Positions 1 through 9,370 are shown, counted from the first letter of the stretch. The stretch is 54,961 nt of DNA from Bacteroidaceae bacterium (GCA_017516885.1 JAFXAR010000056.1:1-54961), one strand, 5' to 3'. Numbers and translations: made by a program. Notes: generated from the letters alone by a model not told the origin.

Positions 1-1
1 C

Positions 2-240
2 GACGGTAATCCCTATGCAATAATAAAGGTAACGTCAACCAACCCCGATGACGACCTTTCGGCCTATCACTTCAGCTTTGAGCATATTCCCCATGTGGTG
101 GAGGTTAAGGATGGCGAGCTATGGGTATATGTGGGCCGCAACGCCATGTATGTAAATATCAGCCGCGACGGCTATCATAGCATAAATCACTATGAGCTCA
201 ACACCACAATACAGGCGGGCCGGGCTTACGAAATGAGACT
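2..240 (+). repeat. Near-identical 5' block shared with 6374-6612
   Basis: This block matches 6374-6612 at constant offset 6372 with only scattered substitutions, and includes a long stretch identical at the DNA level around 98-170. Identity falls sharply after about base 240. It is a direct repeat produced by gene duplication or kept by gene conversion. Confidence 0.85.
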
Positions 241-1636
241 GTCTGTAGAAACCATGAAAGTGTTCCGCCAGATGCTGGAGTTCAATGTAAAGCCTGCAGG
301 AGTTAAGGCTATGGTAATGGTAAAAGGTTCAAAACCGAATTCGCAATTGGAACGCCTTGGCGAGACGGATGAAAGCGGTTCGCTTTTCAAGAGTCTTGAA
401 CTCGGTACATATAGCTATACAATTGTAACCGATAACTATTATAATAGTGAGGGTCTGCTTGTCCTTGACAAGCCTAACGGCCATCACGTTGAAAACATAT
501 CCCTTCGCCCCAAGTTCTCCAATGTGACATTGAAGGCAGTTCCCGGTGCCGGTATATACATAAATGGTGAAAGAAAAGGCAGCGGGACATGGACCGGAAC
601 GCTTAATGCCGGCACATACTCAGTGGAGTGCAGAATGATGGGGCATAAGAGTGCTGTTGAGACGATAACAATAGAAGAGAACAATGACTGTGTTATTGAG
701 TTAGGCGCCCCTGTTCCAATACATGGTGTACTCGCTGTCTCCTCAACGCCGCTCGGCGCTAAAATTAAAGTTGATGGCAAGGAGTATGGCACAACACCGA
801 AGAACATAGATAAATTGCTTGTTGGCAGTCATGAGGTTGAAATCTCAACACCAAACTACAAAACTGAAATTGTTACTGTTGAAATTCGGGAAAATGAAAC
901 AACCGAATGTAAAGTAACGCTGAGCGACAAGGCGAATGTTACAATATCTTCAGCTCCTAAAGGTGCGCACCTGTATATAAATGGCAAAAAGATGGGTACT
1001 ACGCCGTGCAAAATAGAACTATCGAGCGGCGACTACAAAATAAAATTGCAAATGAGTGGTTACCAAGACTTTGAGAAGACAGTTCATTTGAGCAGTTCAA
1101 ATCCCGAAGTTGAATTCCCGCTAGGGGAGCGGTATGTATATAGCACAAACTATTACATTGGGGCTTCCGGGCAGTTTGGCTCGCTTAAGGGCGCTGCTTT
1201 GGATTTTGGCTTTTATGCTTACAATTTCAATGTTGAGGTTTATTGTCTTTACGCACCGGAGAAGGAATCGGTGTATATAAATTATTCAGGAACTGATATG
1301 CTGCCTGCCGAAGATAAAGTGAGGGCTAATTTTGTATACGGTGGCAAAATTGGTTATGGAATAGTTCTTGGTACGCGCTGCCGCCTTACACCGCAGCTGG
1401 GAGCAGGCATGCTGTCGGTAAGCGGCGATGAGGTTTCGTCAAATGCTGTCACTGCATCTTTGGGACTGCGATGTGAATGTGCCCTGATGTATGGTTTTGG
1501 TATCAGTTTTACCCCAGAATACTCTTTTACCGTTTATAAGCAGGATGTTTTCAAGCAACTTGAAAAAGTATCTCCTGAGATTAAAGGCTGGGGCAACGGT
1601 TTTAATGCCCGTGTCGGATTATATGTATTTTTCTAA
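2..1636 (+). CDS. PEGA-repeat outer-membrane beta-barrel protein, 5'-truncated
   Basis: The reading frame is open from base 2, so the start lies outside the window. By alignment with the paralogue at 6227 about 49 residues, including the signal peptide, are missing. The visible part has an N-terminal region nearly identical to that paralogue, then three PEGA-type repeats (each with an IxVDGKxxGTTP-like turn and a GxHxVxIxxxGY-like strand), then about 165 residues rich in alternating aromatic and small residues that end in Phe, typical of an outer-membrane barrel. PEGA repeats are small extracytoplasmic beta domains; the function here is unknown. It is first in a four-gene operon and is followed after 6 bases by the BACON lipoprotein gene. 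The barrel part is not like that of the paralogue, so the two share heads but not tails. Structural or adhesive envelope protein is inference. Confidence 0.8.
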   Translation, partial: DGNPYAIIKVTSTNPDDDLSAYHFSFEHIPHVVEVKDGELWVYVGRNAMYVNISRDGYHSINHYELNTTIQAGRAYEMRLSVETMKVFRQMLEFNVKPAGVKAMVMVKGSKPNSQLERLGETDESGSLFKSLELGTYSYTIVTDNYYNSEGLLVLDKPNGHHVENISLRPKFSNVTLKAVPGAGIYINGERKGSGTWTGTLNAGTYSVECRMMGHKSAVETITIEENNDCVIELGAPVPIHGVLAVSSTPLGAKIKVDGKEYGTTPKNIDKLLVGSHEVEISTPNYKTEIVTVEIRENETTECKVTLSDKANVTISSAPKGAHLYINGKKMGTTPCKIELSSGDYKIKLQMSGYQDFEKTVHLSSSNPEVEFPLGERYVYSTNYYIGASGQFGSLKGAALDFGFYAYNFNVEVYCLYAPEKESVYINYSGTDMLPAEDKVRANFVYGGKIGYGIVLGTRCRLTPQLGAGMLSVSGDEVSSNAVTASLGLRCECALMYGFGISFTPEYSFTVYKQDVFKQLEKVSPEIKGWGNGFNARVGLYVFF

Positions 1637-1642
1637 TCAGTT

Positions 1643-4240
1643 ATGAAGAAGGCAGGATATATATTTTGTATGCTCTCCGTGGCAGTTAGTGTGCTCTCTT
1701 GTGTTGAGAACGAAATTCCGGCTGGAGGTGGGCTGGCTAATGTTCCATATTACATGGCTGTCAATAAGGACCTTTTTGAATTTGATGCCTCAGGAGAGGG
1801 GGCAGAGACGTTGAGCATCTCATCGAAGAATGTTTCTTGGAGAATAACTGGCGTTCCCGATTGGATTTCACTTTCGGCAGTCAGTGGCATTGGCGATGCG
1901 AATATTAAAGTAAAGCCAATTGCGAATAAACAGGTTGATGAGGCCAGGGTGGCTCTCATGAAAGTTGAGTCAACTATTGAGAACTATGAATACAGCAGAG
2001 ATATAACTGTGTCTCAGGCTGCCGCAGCAGTCTGTCTGGAAATAGACAAAGGCTCAATTTCCTTGATGCCGCAGGCTGCATCGGCCATGGTTACAGTTAA
2101 ATCAAATATTGAGTGGGAGGCAGTTTGCGATGCTTTGTGGGTTACATTGTCAAAAAGTGACAGTGGAACTTTGCTGATAGGTGCAAGCGAGAATATTACG
2201 GGTAAATCCCGCACTGCAACGGTGAGTTTGCGCCGCGCTGGTACAACTGCAGCTCTTGCTGCAATAAGCATAACACAGAGTGAAGGCGGTGTTACTGGCA
2301 GTGCTGACGAAGTTAAGTTTGGCATTGACGGCGGAGCAAAAAGAGTGGATATAAAGGCCGATGTTGCTTGGAGCGCAGTCTCTTCATCGCCATCGTGGCT
2401 TGCAGTAACGCCGGAGAGTGGCAAAGGCGGCGATGTCCAGCTTATGATAACAGCTCTTGCAAACAATTCGTCAAATACCCGCAGTGGTTTTGTGTATGTT
2501 AAGATAGGAACTGTGGAAAAACTTGCAATTCCTGTATCTCAGGAATGTATAAATATAGATGTCAATGGCAGCTTGCATGATTTCCCGGCCGATGGCAATG
2601 AAGTGCAGAAACTAAATATCACTGCAAACCGTGACTGGAAGGTTCTCTCTTTGCCCGAATGGCTGACGGTTGAGCCTGCTGAGGGAAACAAGGGGGCGAC
2701 TGTTGAATTGTCAATGAAGGCATGTGAAAACATTTCGTTGAACTCCCGCAGCGCCACATTGCGCATAGGCATTGAGAATTTGGATGTGTACAAGGATATT
2801 CCCGTTACTCAGAGTGGTATTGAACCGGGACTTGACGGAACAGTGCTGGAGTTCCTTTGGGAAGGTTCGCAAAAGGAAATAGATGTTGCCGTTCCGCATA
2901 GTTGGAATGCAATGGTATCGGGTGACTGGTTCTCCTTGTCACAGTATTCGGGAAGCGGCGGCGAGAGGGTTATTGTTACAGCTCAGACAAATGATACGGA
3001 GGATGCCCGCACCGGAACTGTATCAATTGTCTCTGAGGATAAACTGTTGAAGCTTTCGGTGGTGCAGCAGGGACAGTACCTTAAAATAAGTTCCACGGCA
3101 GGCGAATTGCCGGCCATGGGCGGTTCTGTAAATTTGAATGTAAGTACAACGGTTGGCGCAAAGGACAGCATAGAATACGAAGGCACTGTGGATGGCTGGC
3201 TTGCTTCAGAATGTGACGGTGACGGCAGCTACACTCTTACTGCGGCATACAATCCGTCAGTCAATCCACGTACAGCATGCTTTGTCGTAAAACCTGAATT
3301 GAGCACAACAAACAGCAACTGTGCACAAGGCGTAAGGTTTATGGCTACACAATACGGCCGCGCATTGATGACAAGTACCGACAAAATTGAAATATTCCCC
3401 AATGGCGGAACTTCCGAGACTTGTATTATAACCGCAGATGGCGTTTACGATATATCTAAACCCGATTCCGATAATTGGTATATAATACAGCACAACGAGG
3501 ACGCGTCAACGTTCAGCATTGTGGTGTCCGAGAATATGACAGGTGAGGATAGAACATCTCAAATAACCCTTTCTCTTGGCGAACTGCCTGAAGGAGAGGA
3601 AAAAACGGTTACTGTTAATGTGCTGCAGCTGGCTGAAAATGCGAATATCAGTGTTGGCGGATACGGTGATGATAAGGATTGGGATACGCAGACAGGAACT
3701 GCAAATGGCTATGAATGGGTTGACCTTGGCTTGCCGAGCAGAACTTTGTGGGCAACTTGCAATGTTGGCGCAAGCAAACCCGAAGAATATGGAAACTATT
3801 ATGCCTGGGGCGAGATAACGGTAAAGGAGAGCTATACAATAGAAAATAGCGTAATTCAGGGCAAGAATATCGGCGATATAAGCGGCAATGCCGAGTATGA
3901 TGCCGCTTGTGCCGAATGGGGCAATGGCTGGCGCATGCCTGCCTATGATGACTTCAAGGAACTCATTACTTGCTGTAAATGGGGCTGGACTAATTGGAAT
4001 GGAGTAATGGGGATTGTTTTTACCGGCCAGAATGGCAACAGCATCTTCCTGCCTGCTGCCGGCAACCAAAGCGGAACAGAAGTCTGCGATAAAGGTTCGC
4101 AAGGCTATTATTGGAGTTCAACTCCCAATGGAGATTGTACTAATGCTTACGTTTTACCAGTTAGAAATAGTTACCCCTCTGCCAGTATGATTGTCAGTTA
4201 CATGGGCTGCAGTGTGCGTCCTGTATGCGATTTAAAATAA
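1643..4240 (+). CDS. BACON-repeat lipoprotein with C-terminal FISUMP domain
   Basis: An 865-residue surface lipoprotein. The signal peptide ends in a lipobox (SVLSC, Cys20). About seven BACON-like beta-sandwich repeats follow (roughly 40-125, 130-212, 222-300, 303-391, 395-476, 478-572, 577-663), each with the W..x..PxWLxxxPxxGxGG...N signature and many ending in VxQ. BACON domains in Bacteroidota usually bind carbohydrate or mucin, or act as spacers. Residues 690-865 form a Fibrobacter-type paralogous (FISUMP) domain: YEWVDLGLPSRTLWATCNVG, EEYGNYYAWGE, WRMP, IFLPAAG, YYWSST and CSVRPV. It starts 6 bases after the PEGA gene and ends 27 bases before another FISUMP lipoprotein, so all are probably co-transcribed. 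Role as a long surface stalk with a terminal binding domain is inferred. Confidence 0.88.
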   Translation: MKKAGYIFCMLSVAVSVLSCVENEIPAGGGLANVPYYMAVNKDLFEFDASGEGAETLSISSKNVSWRITGVPDWISLSAVSGIGDANIKVKPIANKQVDEARVALMKVESTIENYEYSRDITVSQAAAAVCLEIDKGSISLMPQAASAMVTVKSNIEWEAVCDALWVTLSKSDSGTLLIGASENITGKSRTATVSLRRAGTTAALAAISITQSEGGVTGSADEVKFGIDGGAKRVDIKADVAWSAVSSSPSWLAVTPESGKGGDVQLMITALANNSSNTRSGFVYVKIGTVEKLAIPVSQECINIDVNGSLHDFPADGNEVQKLNITANRDWKVLSLPEWLTVEPAEGNKGATVELSMKACENISLNSRSATLRIGIENLDVYKDIPVTQSGIEPGLDGTVLEFLWEGSQKEIDVAVPHSWNAMVSGDWFSLSQYSGSGGERVIVTAQTNDTEDARTGTVSIVSEDKLLKLSVVQQGQYLKISSTAGELPAMGGSVNLNVSTTVGAKDSIEYEGTVDGWLASECDGDGSYTLTAAYNPSVNPRTACFVVKPELSTTNSNCAQGVRFMATQYGRALMTSTDKIEIFPNGGTSETCIITADGVYDISKPDSDNWYIIQHNEDASTFSIVVSENMTGEDRTSQITLSLGELPEGEEKTVTVNVLQLAENANISVGGYGDDKDWDTQTGTANGYEWVDLGLPSRTLWATCNVGASKPEEYGNYYAWGEITVKESYTIENSVIQGKNIGDISGNAEYDAACAEWGNGWRMPAYDDFKELITCCKWGWTNWNGVMGIVFTGQNGNSIFLPAAGNQSGTEVCDKGSQGYYWSSTPNGDCTNAYVLPVRNSYPSASMIVSYMGCSVRPVCDLK

Positions 4241-4267
4241 CGGATAGGAGTTAAAGCCCAATTATAT

Positions 4268-6190
4268 ATGAAACAGATTAGAATACTTTTTATATTGCAG
4301 CTGTTGCTTGCTGTTGCCTGTACAAATGACGATGATATTGCTTTGCCGCAGCAGGGCGATGCTGACGGTGGTTTTGTTACATGCCGCTTGATGCTTGATA
4401 GCAAGGTGGCGGGTTATAGCGGAGAGACACGCTCCGCTGATGAACATGAATGGACTGACGGCGACAGGCTGTATATACGCTTTGCAAACAAGAATGATAC
4501 AGTTTTTGGCGTGGCAACATATACGGCATCAAATGCCGGGTGGAGTGTAAACTGTTCGGGAACGCTGCCAAAAAGTGTTATGAGTAATTGTGAGGTGTAT
4601 TATTTTAAAAATGCAAGGCATAAGAGCAGTACCGAGGTTGAACTGACAGCCCACAGTGCCGTGTATGCCGATTCTGCTGCAAAATATAACTTCTCAAACA
4701 ATATTGTTGCCATAAAGACCTGCCTGATGCCCAAGACTGGCAGGGTCAGGTTCGTTTCAGAAGAGAAATCGGATTTCTCACTGGCCGGAATAATGTATTA
4801 TATAGGTTTTGACCTTCGTAGCAGGCAGTTTGACAAGAACTACAAGCGCCGCTTGGTGCTCAATGCCGACACATTGCAGGGTTCTAAATACACAACATCT
4901 TATGTGTATGGCTTTTACGAGAATCCCAATGCTTGCTCATTGGATATATTGAATCATAAGGATAGCACAAGAATTTTCAACAAGAGATACCCTGCGGAAA
5001 TGCTTGAACCGGGTGTTAGCGGAACGGTTTCAGTGCCGTCTTTCAGTAATAATATCGGTTGGAGCGTGCATGATTTCAATGACGGAAAGTACTTTGCAAA
5101 GGATATATATGCCGGGCCTTTTGCATTTAAGGAGTATGGAGTATACATGAATGGCGGTCTTCTGTGGAATGCATATAATGATGCCGAACTTGCATGGGGT
5201 TCAGACGAGGTTTATGAAAGCGGGCGCTGCTATACTGGAACAGGTTCAATATCGGCTACCGAATACGACTATTTCTATCAGAAATGGGGCAAGGAACACA
5301 GAATTGCTACATTAAATGAGGCCTGCCGTCTTATGTCGAATAACAGATATTTCTTTTCTTCCGGCGGATGTTCCTATCTCGTAAGCGGTGACTTTAATGT
5401 TCTTCCTATAGTGTCATTGGGATATATGGGAGCAGATGGCGTGGTTGTGAATGACGACGAGCACGGATATTTTTGGACAGCAGATGCTGCAACTTCATTA
5501 AATGCCTATGCTGCAGTTTTTAGTGATAAAGGCATTGCTGCAATCTCAGTGCCAAAGTCACATTTAATGGGAGCGCTGGTTGTAAATGATGTGTCACTGC
5601 GAACGAATGACAATGGTTTTTCCGATGTTGTTTTAGACGACATCTATGGCCAGAGATATGTAGACTTGGGATTGCCTAGCGGTTTGAAATGGGCTGCATA
5701 TAATGTAGGCGCAAGAACCCCCGAAGAGTATGGCGATTACTATGCTTGGGGCGAAACAGAAACCAAAAGCGATTACAGTCAGAGTACAAGCACTACCAGC
5801 GGCAAGGAAATGGACGACATCAGTGGAAGCACTCAGTACGATGCCGCCCGCAAGCAGTGGGGCGGCAGCTGGCGTCTGCCTACAGCGGTGGAATTTCAGG
5901 AACTCATAGACAACTGCACATGGGAATGGAGCTCCAATGGCGCGACAAAGGGCTACAAGGTAACAAGCAAAGTGAATGCTCAAAGTATCTTCCTCCCGGC
6001 TGCCGGCTGGTGTGTTGGCGCATCGCGCAGAAGCGCTGGCTCTTACGGCTTCTACTGTAGTTCTACGCCTTCCAAGGATGATCTCGCCAATTCGTACGGC
6101 CTTTACTTGAACAGTAATAGCTATTACAATGGCGAGAACTGCCGTTATTACGGCTGCAGCGTGCGCCCTGTCTCAGATGCTGCTGAATAA
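4268..6190 (+). CDS. Fimbrillin-like lipoprotein with FISUMP domains
   Basis: 640 residues. A lipoprotein signal ends at Cys18 (LLLAVAC). Residues 50-110 carry the ETRS...W..GDRLYIRF pattern common in fimbrillin or Mfa-like proteins of Bacteroidales. The C-terminus (about 460-640) is a clear FISUMP domain (RYVDLGLPSGLKWAAYNVG, YYAWGETE, WRLP, IFLPAAGW, CSVRPV). Residues 338-437 look like a second, diverged FISUMP copy (WGKEHRIATLNEA, LGYMG, HGYFWTAD, NAYAAVF). It lies 27 bases after the BACON lipoprotein and 36 bases before the second PEGA gene. It could be a pilus tip or an adhesin; function is not established. No truncation is seen. Confidence 0.82.
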   Translation: MKQIRILFILQLLLAVACTNDDDIALPQQGDADGGFVTCRLMLDSKVAGYSGETRSADEHEWTDGDRLYIRFANKNDTVFGVATYTASNAGWSVNCSGTLPKSVMSNCEVYYFKNARHKSSTEVELTAHSAVYADSAAKYNFSNNIVAIKTCLMPKTGRVRFVSEEKSDFSLAGIMYYIGFDLRSRQFDKNYKRRLVLNADTLQGSKYTTSYVYGFYENPNACSLDILNHKDSTRIFNKRYPAEMLEPGVSGTVSVPSFSNNIGWSVHDFNDGKYFAKDIYAGPFAFKEYGVYMNGGLLWNAYNDAELAWGSDEVYESGRCYTGTGSISATEYDYFYQKWGKEHRIATLNEACRLMSNNRYFFSSGGCSYLVSGDFNVLPIVSLGYMGADGVVVNDDEHGYFWTADAATSLNAYAAVFSDKGIAAISVPKSHLMGALVVNDVSLRTNDNGFSDVVLDDIYGQRYVDLGLPSGLKWAAYNVGARTPEEYGDYYAWGETETKSDYSQSTSTTSGKEMDDISGSTQYDAARKQWGGSWRLPTAVEFQELIDNCTWEWSSNGATKGYKVTSKVNAQSIFLPAAGWCVGASRRSAGSYGFYCSSTPSKDDLANSYGLYLNSNSYYNGENCRYYGCSVRPVSDAAE

Positions 6191-6226
6191 CGTTTCTTAA
6201 AACGACTAAAACAAACGCCAAACATA

Positions 6227-8254
6227 ATGAAACACATCAAAGTATTATTCTTATTACTGCTGCTGTTGCCGGCGATGCCGGCGTTTGCGCAGCAAAAGTC
6301 CAAGTTCCATATAGCGAGTTTCAGGGAGAATCCTTTGGATTTAACTCCCAAGACACATGAGAAACTCGATGCCGACGGACGTCCCTATGCTATAATAAAG
6401 GTAACGTCAAGCAGTCCCGATGACGATTTGTCGGCCTATCACTTCAACTTTGAGCATATCCCTCATGTGGTGGAGGTTAAGGATGGCGAGCTATGGGTAT
6501 ATGTGGGCCGCAACGCCATGTATGTAAATATCAGCCGCGATGGCTATCATAGCATAAATCACTATGAGCTCAACACCACAATACAGCAGGGCCGGGCTTA
6601 CGAAATGAAACTCTCGGTTGAACCTATGAAGGTGCTTAAACAGATGCTCAGGTTCAATGTCTCCCCAGCCGATGCAAAAGCGGTTGTAATGTATTACAAT
6701 GTGAACGATGACAGTGAAGAAGGCGTGTTTGGCTATGCCGATGCTAATGGCTCTGTTGCAAAATTGCTGCCTCTTGGCACATATGTGTATAAGGTGAAGT
6801 CGGAATACTGGCACACGAGCGAAGGGCGCATTGTGCTCGACGGCAGCAAAAAGGTGCACGAGGAAAGCGTCACCTTGCGTCCGAACTCAGCATACATAGA
6901 GCTTAAGTCGGCTGCTGAAACTGATATATACTTAGATGGTGTTCTGCTTGGCAGGAGCTCATGGAGCGGAAAACTCAAGAAGGGCTCATACAGCGTTGAA
7001 TGCAGAAGGGTGGCCCACAAGAGCAGTCATGAAACAATTATTGTGGAAGATGGCAAGGATATGGTTGTGGAACTGAAAAGCCCAACTCCAATAACAGGCT
7101 CTCTTTCAGTTAATTCAAACCCTCTTGATGCGCAGATAACTGTAGACGGCAAGAGTTATGGCGAAACGCCTAATGTTATAGATAATCTTATTATAGGCGC
7201 TCATGATGTTGTTGTCTCTAAAAGCGGTTACAAGAGCAGCAATCATAAGGTGGAGATTAAGGAGGGCGAGTTCTTTGAACTTGATGTGCTGCTTGAGGAA
7301 AAGCCTAAGGAGGGTGCTATACAGGTAATGTCCGACCCGCCTGGCGCAAATATTGAGATTGGCGGCAAATCGTACGGATACTCTCCTGCCATATTGGAAA
7401 GGATTCCTGTAGGAAGGTATAATATAAAGCTTTCCAAAAAAGGATATAAGAGCAATACAAGTGAGGTTGTTGTAAGCGGTAACGATACTGAAAAGGTTTT
7501 TGTGGCGCTAAGTCCTATTAAGGGCTCTCTGAATATTACATCCTCTCCCTCTTATGCCGAAATTGAACTTAATGGAAAATCATACGGAAAAACTCCCCGC
7601 ACAATAGAAAATCTTCCTTTAGGAAAATACAAGGTGGAGGTGTCGAGCAAGGGTTACCGAAGCCAGACGCGCGAATTTAACATCATAGACGACAAAGAGG
7701 TTAAAGCGGATTTCTCCCTTGCCTATCGTGGAAACAGATTTAAGAGATTCTTCAGGAATATACCAGACTGGGGAATATGGGACTGGTTCAATTTGGGACT
7801 TACAGCATCGGCGGAATATGGCTTTGTGACAATTGATGAATGTGAGGTTGGCATTTTGGGTGCAGGCGCAGGCGCTTTGATAAGAATTGGCAACACGGAG
7901 ACTATATTTAATCTCGTAGGTGGCGCCAAGTACTGGTACACATCATATAATGACACAAATATTCAGCAGGTGGTCTATCCAATTGTGCTTAATTGGAATA
8001 TGCGAAGAGGTGATGACGTTGCAGTTTATATAGGTGCGGGATACGAATTCGGCCATATTTTAGAGTATGAATACCAGGAGCGTTTCACATGTGATGACGG
8101 TGGCGACCATGAGAATGTGCTGATGGCGCCTGCCACAGATGTGATTTTCCAGATGGGAACATGTGGCAGACATTTTGACTGGAATTTATATATGAAAGCA
8201 AGTACAGAATTTGATTATTTTACATTTGGTACAGGAATTACATTCTTCCTGTAA
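6227..8254 (+). CDS. PEGA-repeat outer-membrane beta-barrel protein, complete paralogue
   Basis: 675 residues with a clean signal peptide ending near AFA-QQ (residue 21). Residues 50-130 are almost identical to the first gene of the window. Four PEGA-type repeats follow at about 222-285, 290-357, 363-430 and 434-500, with IxVDGKSYGETP-like turns; this is one more than in the first paralogue. Residues 515-675 look like an outer-membrane barrel and end in FFL. It is the last gene of the four-gene operon; 107 bases with a promoter-like -7 box separate it from the next gene. The two PEGA genes bracketing two FISUMP lipoproteins suggest a cassette built by duplication. The PEGA repeats may contact peptidoglycan or surface partners, but that is inference. 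Confidence 0.85.
   Translation: MKHIKVLFLLLLLLPAMPAFAQQKSKFHIASFRENPLDLTPKTHEKLDADGRPYAIIKVTSSSPDDDLSAYHFNFEHIPHVVEVKDGELWVYVGRNAMYVNISRDGYHSINHYELNTTIQQGRAYEMKLSVEPMKVLKQMLRFNVSPADAKAVVMYYNVNDDSEEGVFGYADANGSVAKLLPLGTYVYKVKSEYWHTSEGRIVLDGSKKVHEESVTLRPNSAYIELKSAAETDIYLDGVLLGRSSWSGKLKKGSYSVECRRVAHKSSHETIIVEDGKDMVVELKSPTPITGSLSVNSNPLDAQITVDGKSYGETPNVIDNLIIGAHDVVVSKSGYKSSNHKVEIKEGEFFELDVLLEEKPKEGAIQVMSDPPGANIEIGGKSYGYSPAILERIPVGRYNIKLSKKGYKSNTSEVVVSGNDTEKVFVALSPIKGSLNITSSPSYAEIELNGKSYGKTPRTIENLPLGKYKVEVSSKGYRSQTREFNIIDDKEVKADFSLAYRGNRFKRFFRNIPDWGIWDWFNLGLTASAEYGFVTIDECEVGILGAGAGALIRIGNTETIFNLVGGAKYWYTSYNDTNIQQVVYPIVLNWNMRRGDDVAVYIGAGYEFGHILEYEYQERFTCDDGGDHENVLMAPATDVIFQMGTCGRHFDWNLYMKASTEFDYFTFGTGITFFL
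6374..6612 (+). repeat. Near-identical 5' block shared with 2-240
   Basis: Second copy of the block described at 2-240. It encodes residues 50-128 of the complete PEGA paralogue. Confidence 0.85.
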
Positions 8255-8293
8255 AAATCTGTTTAAATTCTAAGAGAAAATGAAATAAAGGGT

Positions 8294-8301
8294 TACTTTT
8301 G
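8294..8301 (+). promoter_or_regulatory. Bacteroidota -7 box before the LPP20-like gene
   Basis: TACTTTTG matches the Bacteroidota -7 consensus TAnnTTTG and lies 60 bases before the next start codon. No good TTTG -33 element was found at 19-21 bases, so the call is tentative. Confidence 0.45.
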
Positions 8302-8361
8302 CAAAAAACAGCCTAAACAGGCAAAAGAACGGAAAATAATTAACACTGAAAATTGATTGCT

Positions 8362-8982
8362 ATGAAAAAGTTTGTTGTTTTTTTGATTGCTGCATGCATG
8401 GCAGTTTCCTACGCAGGAGCGCAGAACAGTGATGCTCTTGGAAAGGAGCTTAAGAAAGAGTATAAGGCTAAGGTAAAGGAGTTGAAGAAAGATGGCTGGA
8501 AACTGCTGGGCGGCAGCCGTACTATTGAAGTGCTGCTTCTTTCACACTATGAGAAGCTTGCAGCCATGGGCGCTGACGGCCAGGAGATTACAGGATATGT
8601 TACAAAAACAAAATTTAAAGGAGCAGGCCGACAGGCTGCTTTTAACGATGCCTTAGCGTCCTATCTGCACCAGGAAGGCAGTATGAAGTCAAAAATAGTT
8701 TCTGAACTTGCTGCCGGTGATATTGAAGAATTTGAAAGGTTCTTTGCTGCTTATGAGAAATATGCCGAAAAGGAAATTAAGGGCGAACTGGTTGAGTCGT
8801 TCAGCATGTACAAGGAAAACGGCGATGGCACGTTCCAGATTCAGACAATATGCACTCTCAGTAAAGCCGCTTCAATAAAAGCGCGTGAGAGGGCGCTTGA
8901 TGCTGCTGCCAAGGAGACTGAGTCTGCCAAGAAGTATGTGGGAAAGGTTGCCGAATTTATAAGAAACGGTTATGTAGACTAA
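8362..8982 (+). CDS. Secreted LPP20-like protein of unknown function
   Basis: 206 residues from the ATG at 8362, chosen over a TTG nine bases upstream because MKKFVVFLIAACMAVSYAGA is a complete signal peptide from there. The mature part starts with a Lys/Glu-rich helix, then GGSRTIEVLLLSHYEKL, and ends with repeated Ala/Glu/Lys helices. Proteins of this plan are common in Bacteroides and relatives and resemble the LPP20 lipoprotein family, but there is no lipobox Cys here and no known activity. It is separated from the PEGA operon by its own promoter-like box and followed by a strong terminator hairpin, so it is probably monocistronic. A periplasmic location is inferred. Confidence 0.7.
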   Translation: MKKFVVFLIAACMAVSYAGAQNSDALGKELKKEYKAKVKELKKDGWKLLGGSRTIEVLLLSHYEKLAAMGADGQEITGYVTKTKFKGAGRQAAFNDALASYLHQEGSMKSKIVSELAAGDIEEFERFFAAYEKYAEKEIKGELVESFSMYKENGDGTFQIQTICTLSKAASIKARERALDAAAKETESAKKYVGKVAEFIRNGYVD

Positions 8983-9005
8983 GAAACCTCTAATTTTGCG
9001 TTTTG

Positions 9006-9046
9006 CCGGTGGCGCTCCTTTATTAAGGCTATGCGCCACCGGTTTT
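9006..9046 (+). terminator. Rho-independent terminator after the LPP20-like gene
   Basis: A perfect 10-bp stem (CCGGTGGCGC / GCGCCACCGG) with a 17-base loop is followed by TTTT, 23 bases after the stop codon. Confidence 0.85.
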
Positions 9047-9218
9047 ATATGTCACCGGCAAAAGATATGCATTAAGCGAACCCGCGTGCCTGAATGGCGC
9101 TTCAGTGGAGCGTGTTGACGGAGTGGCACTCTTTTAGAAACTGTCAGTTTTTCAAGAATGTGCGAATCATTTTGCCTGAAAACAGATAAAAGGCAGGGCT
9201 GTTATCAAAAAAATGCAT

Positions 9219-9226
9219 TATATTTG
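9219..9226 (+). promoter_or_regulatory. -7-like box TATATTTG
   Basis: TATATTTG matches the TAnnTTTG consensus. It is 241 bases before glyQS, with the 73-bp repeat element between them. It may drive glyQS with a long leader, or be a relic. No clear -33 element is seen. Confidence 0.35.
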
Positions 9227-9297
9227 CGAATTATTTGTAATATAAAATAAGCCACTGATGTACAGAAGTCCTTAGTTTTAAAACAAAACTAGGATTT

Positions 9298-9370
9298 TGT
9301 CATACTGAACGCGGTGAAGTGTCTCTTTCCCAATAGTTTGCGGGATTCCTCACATACGTTCGGAATGACA
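9298..9370. repeat. 73-bp inverted-repeat element (MITE-like)
   Basis: The ends are imperfect inverted repeats: TGTCATACTGAACG on the left and the complement of TGTCATTCCGAACG on the right. The interior has GGTGAAGTG and GGGATTCC. The element resembles the short repeats with TGTCATTCCGA ends scattered in Bacteroidales genomes, and shares its end motif with the insertion at 27990-28116. Confidence 0.6.

Noticed and set aside
3506-4102. 198-residue - strand open frame
   Set aside because: Antisense shadow of the FISUMP end of the BACON lipoprotein.
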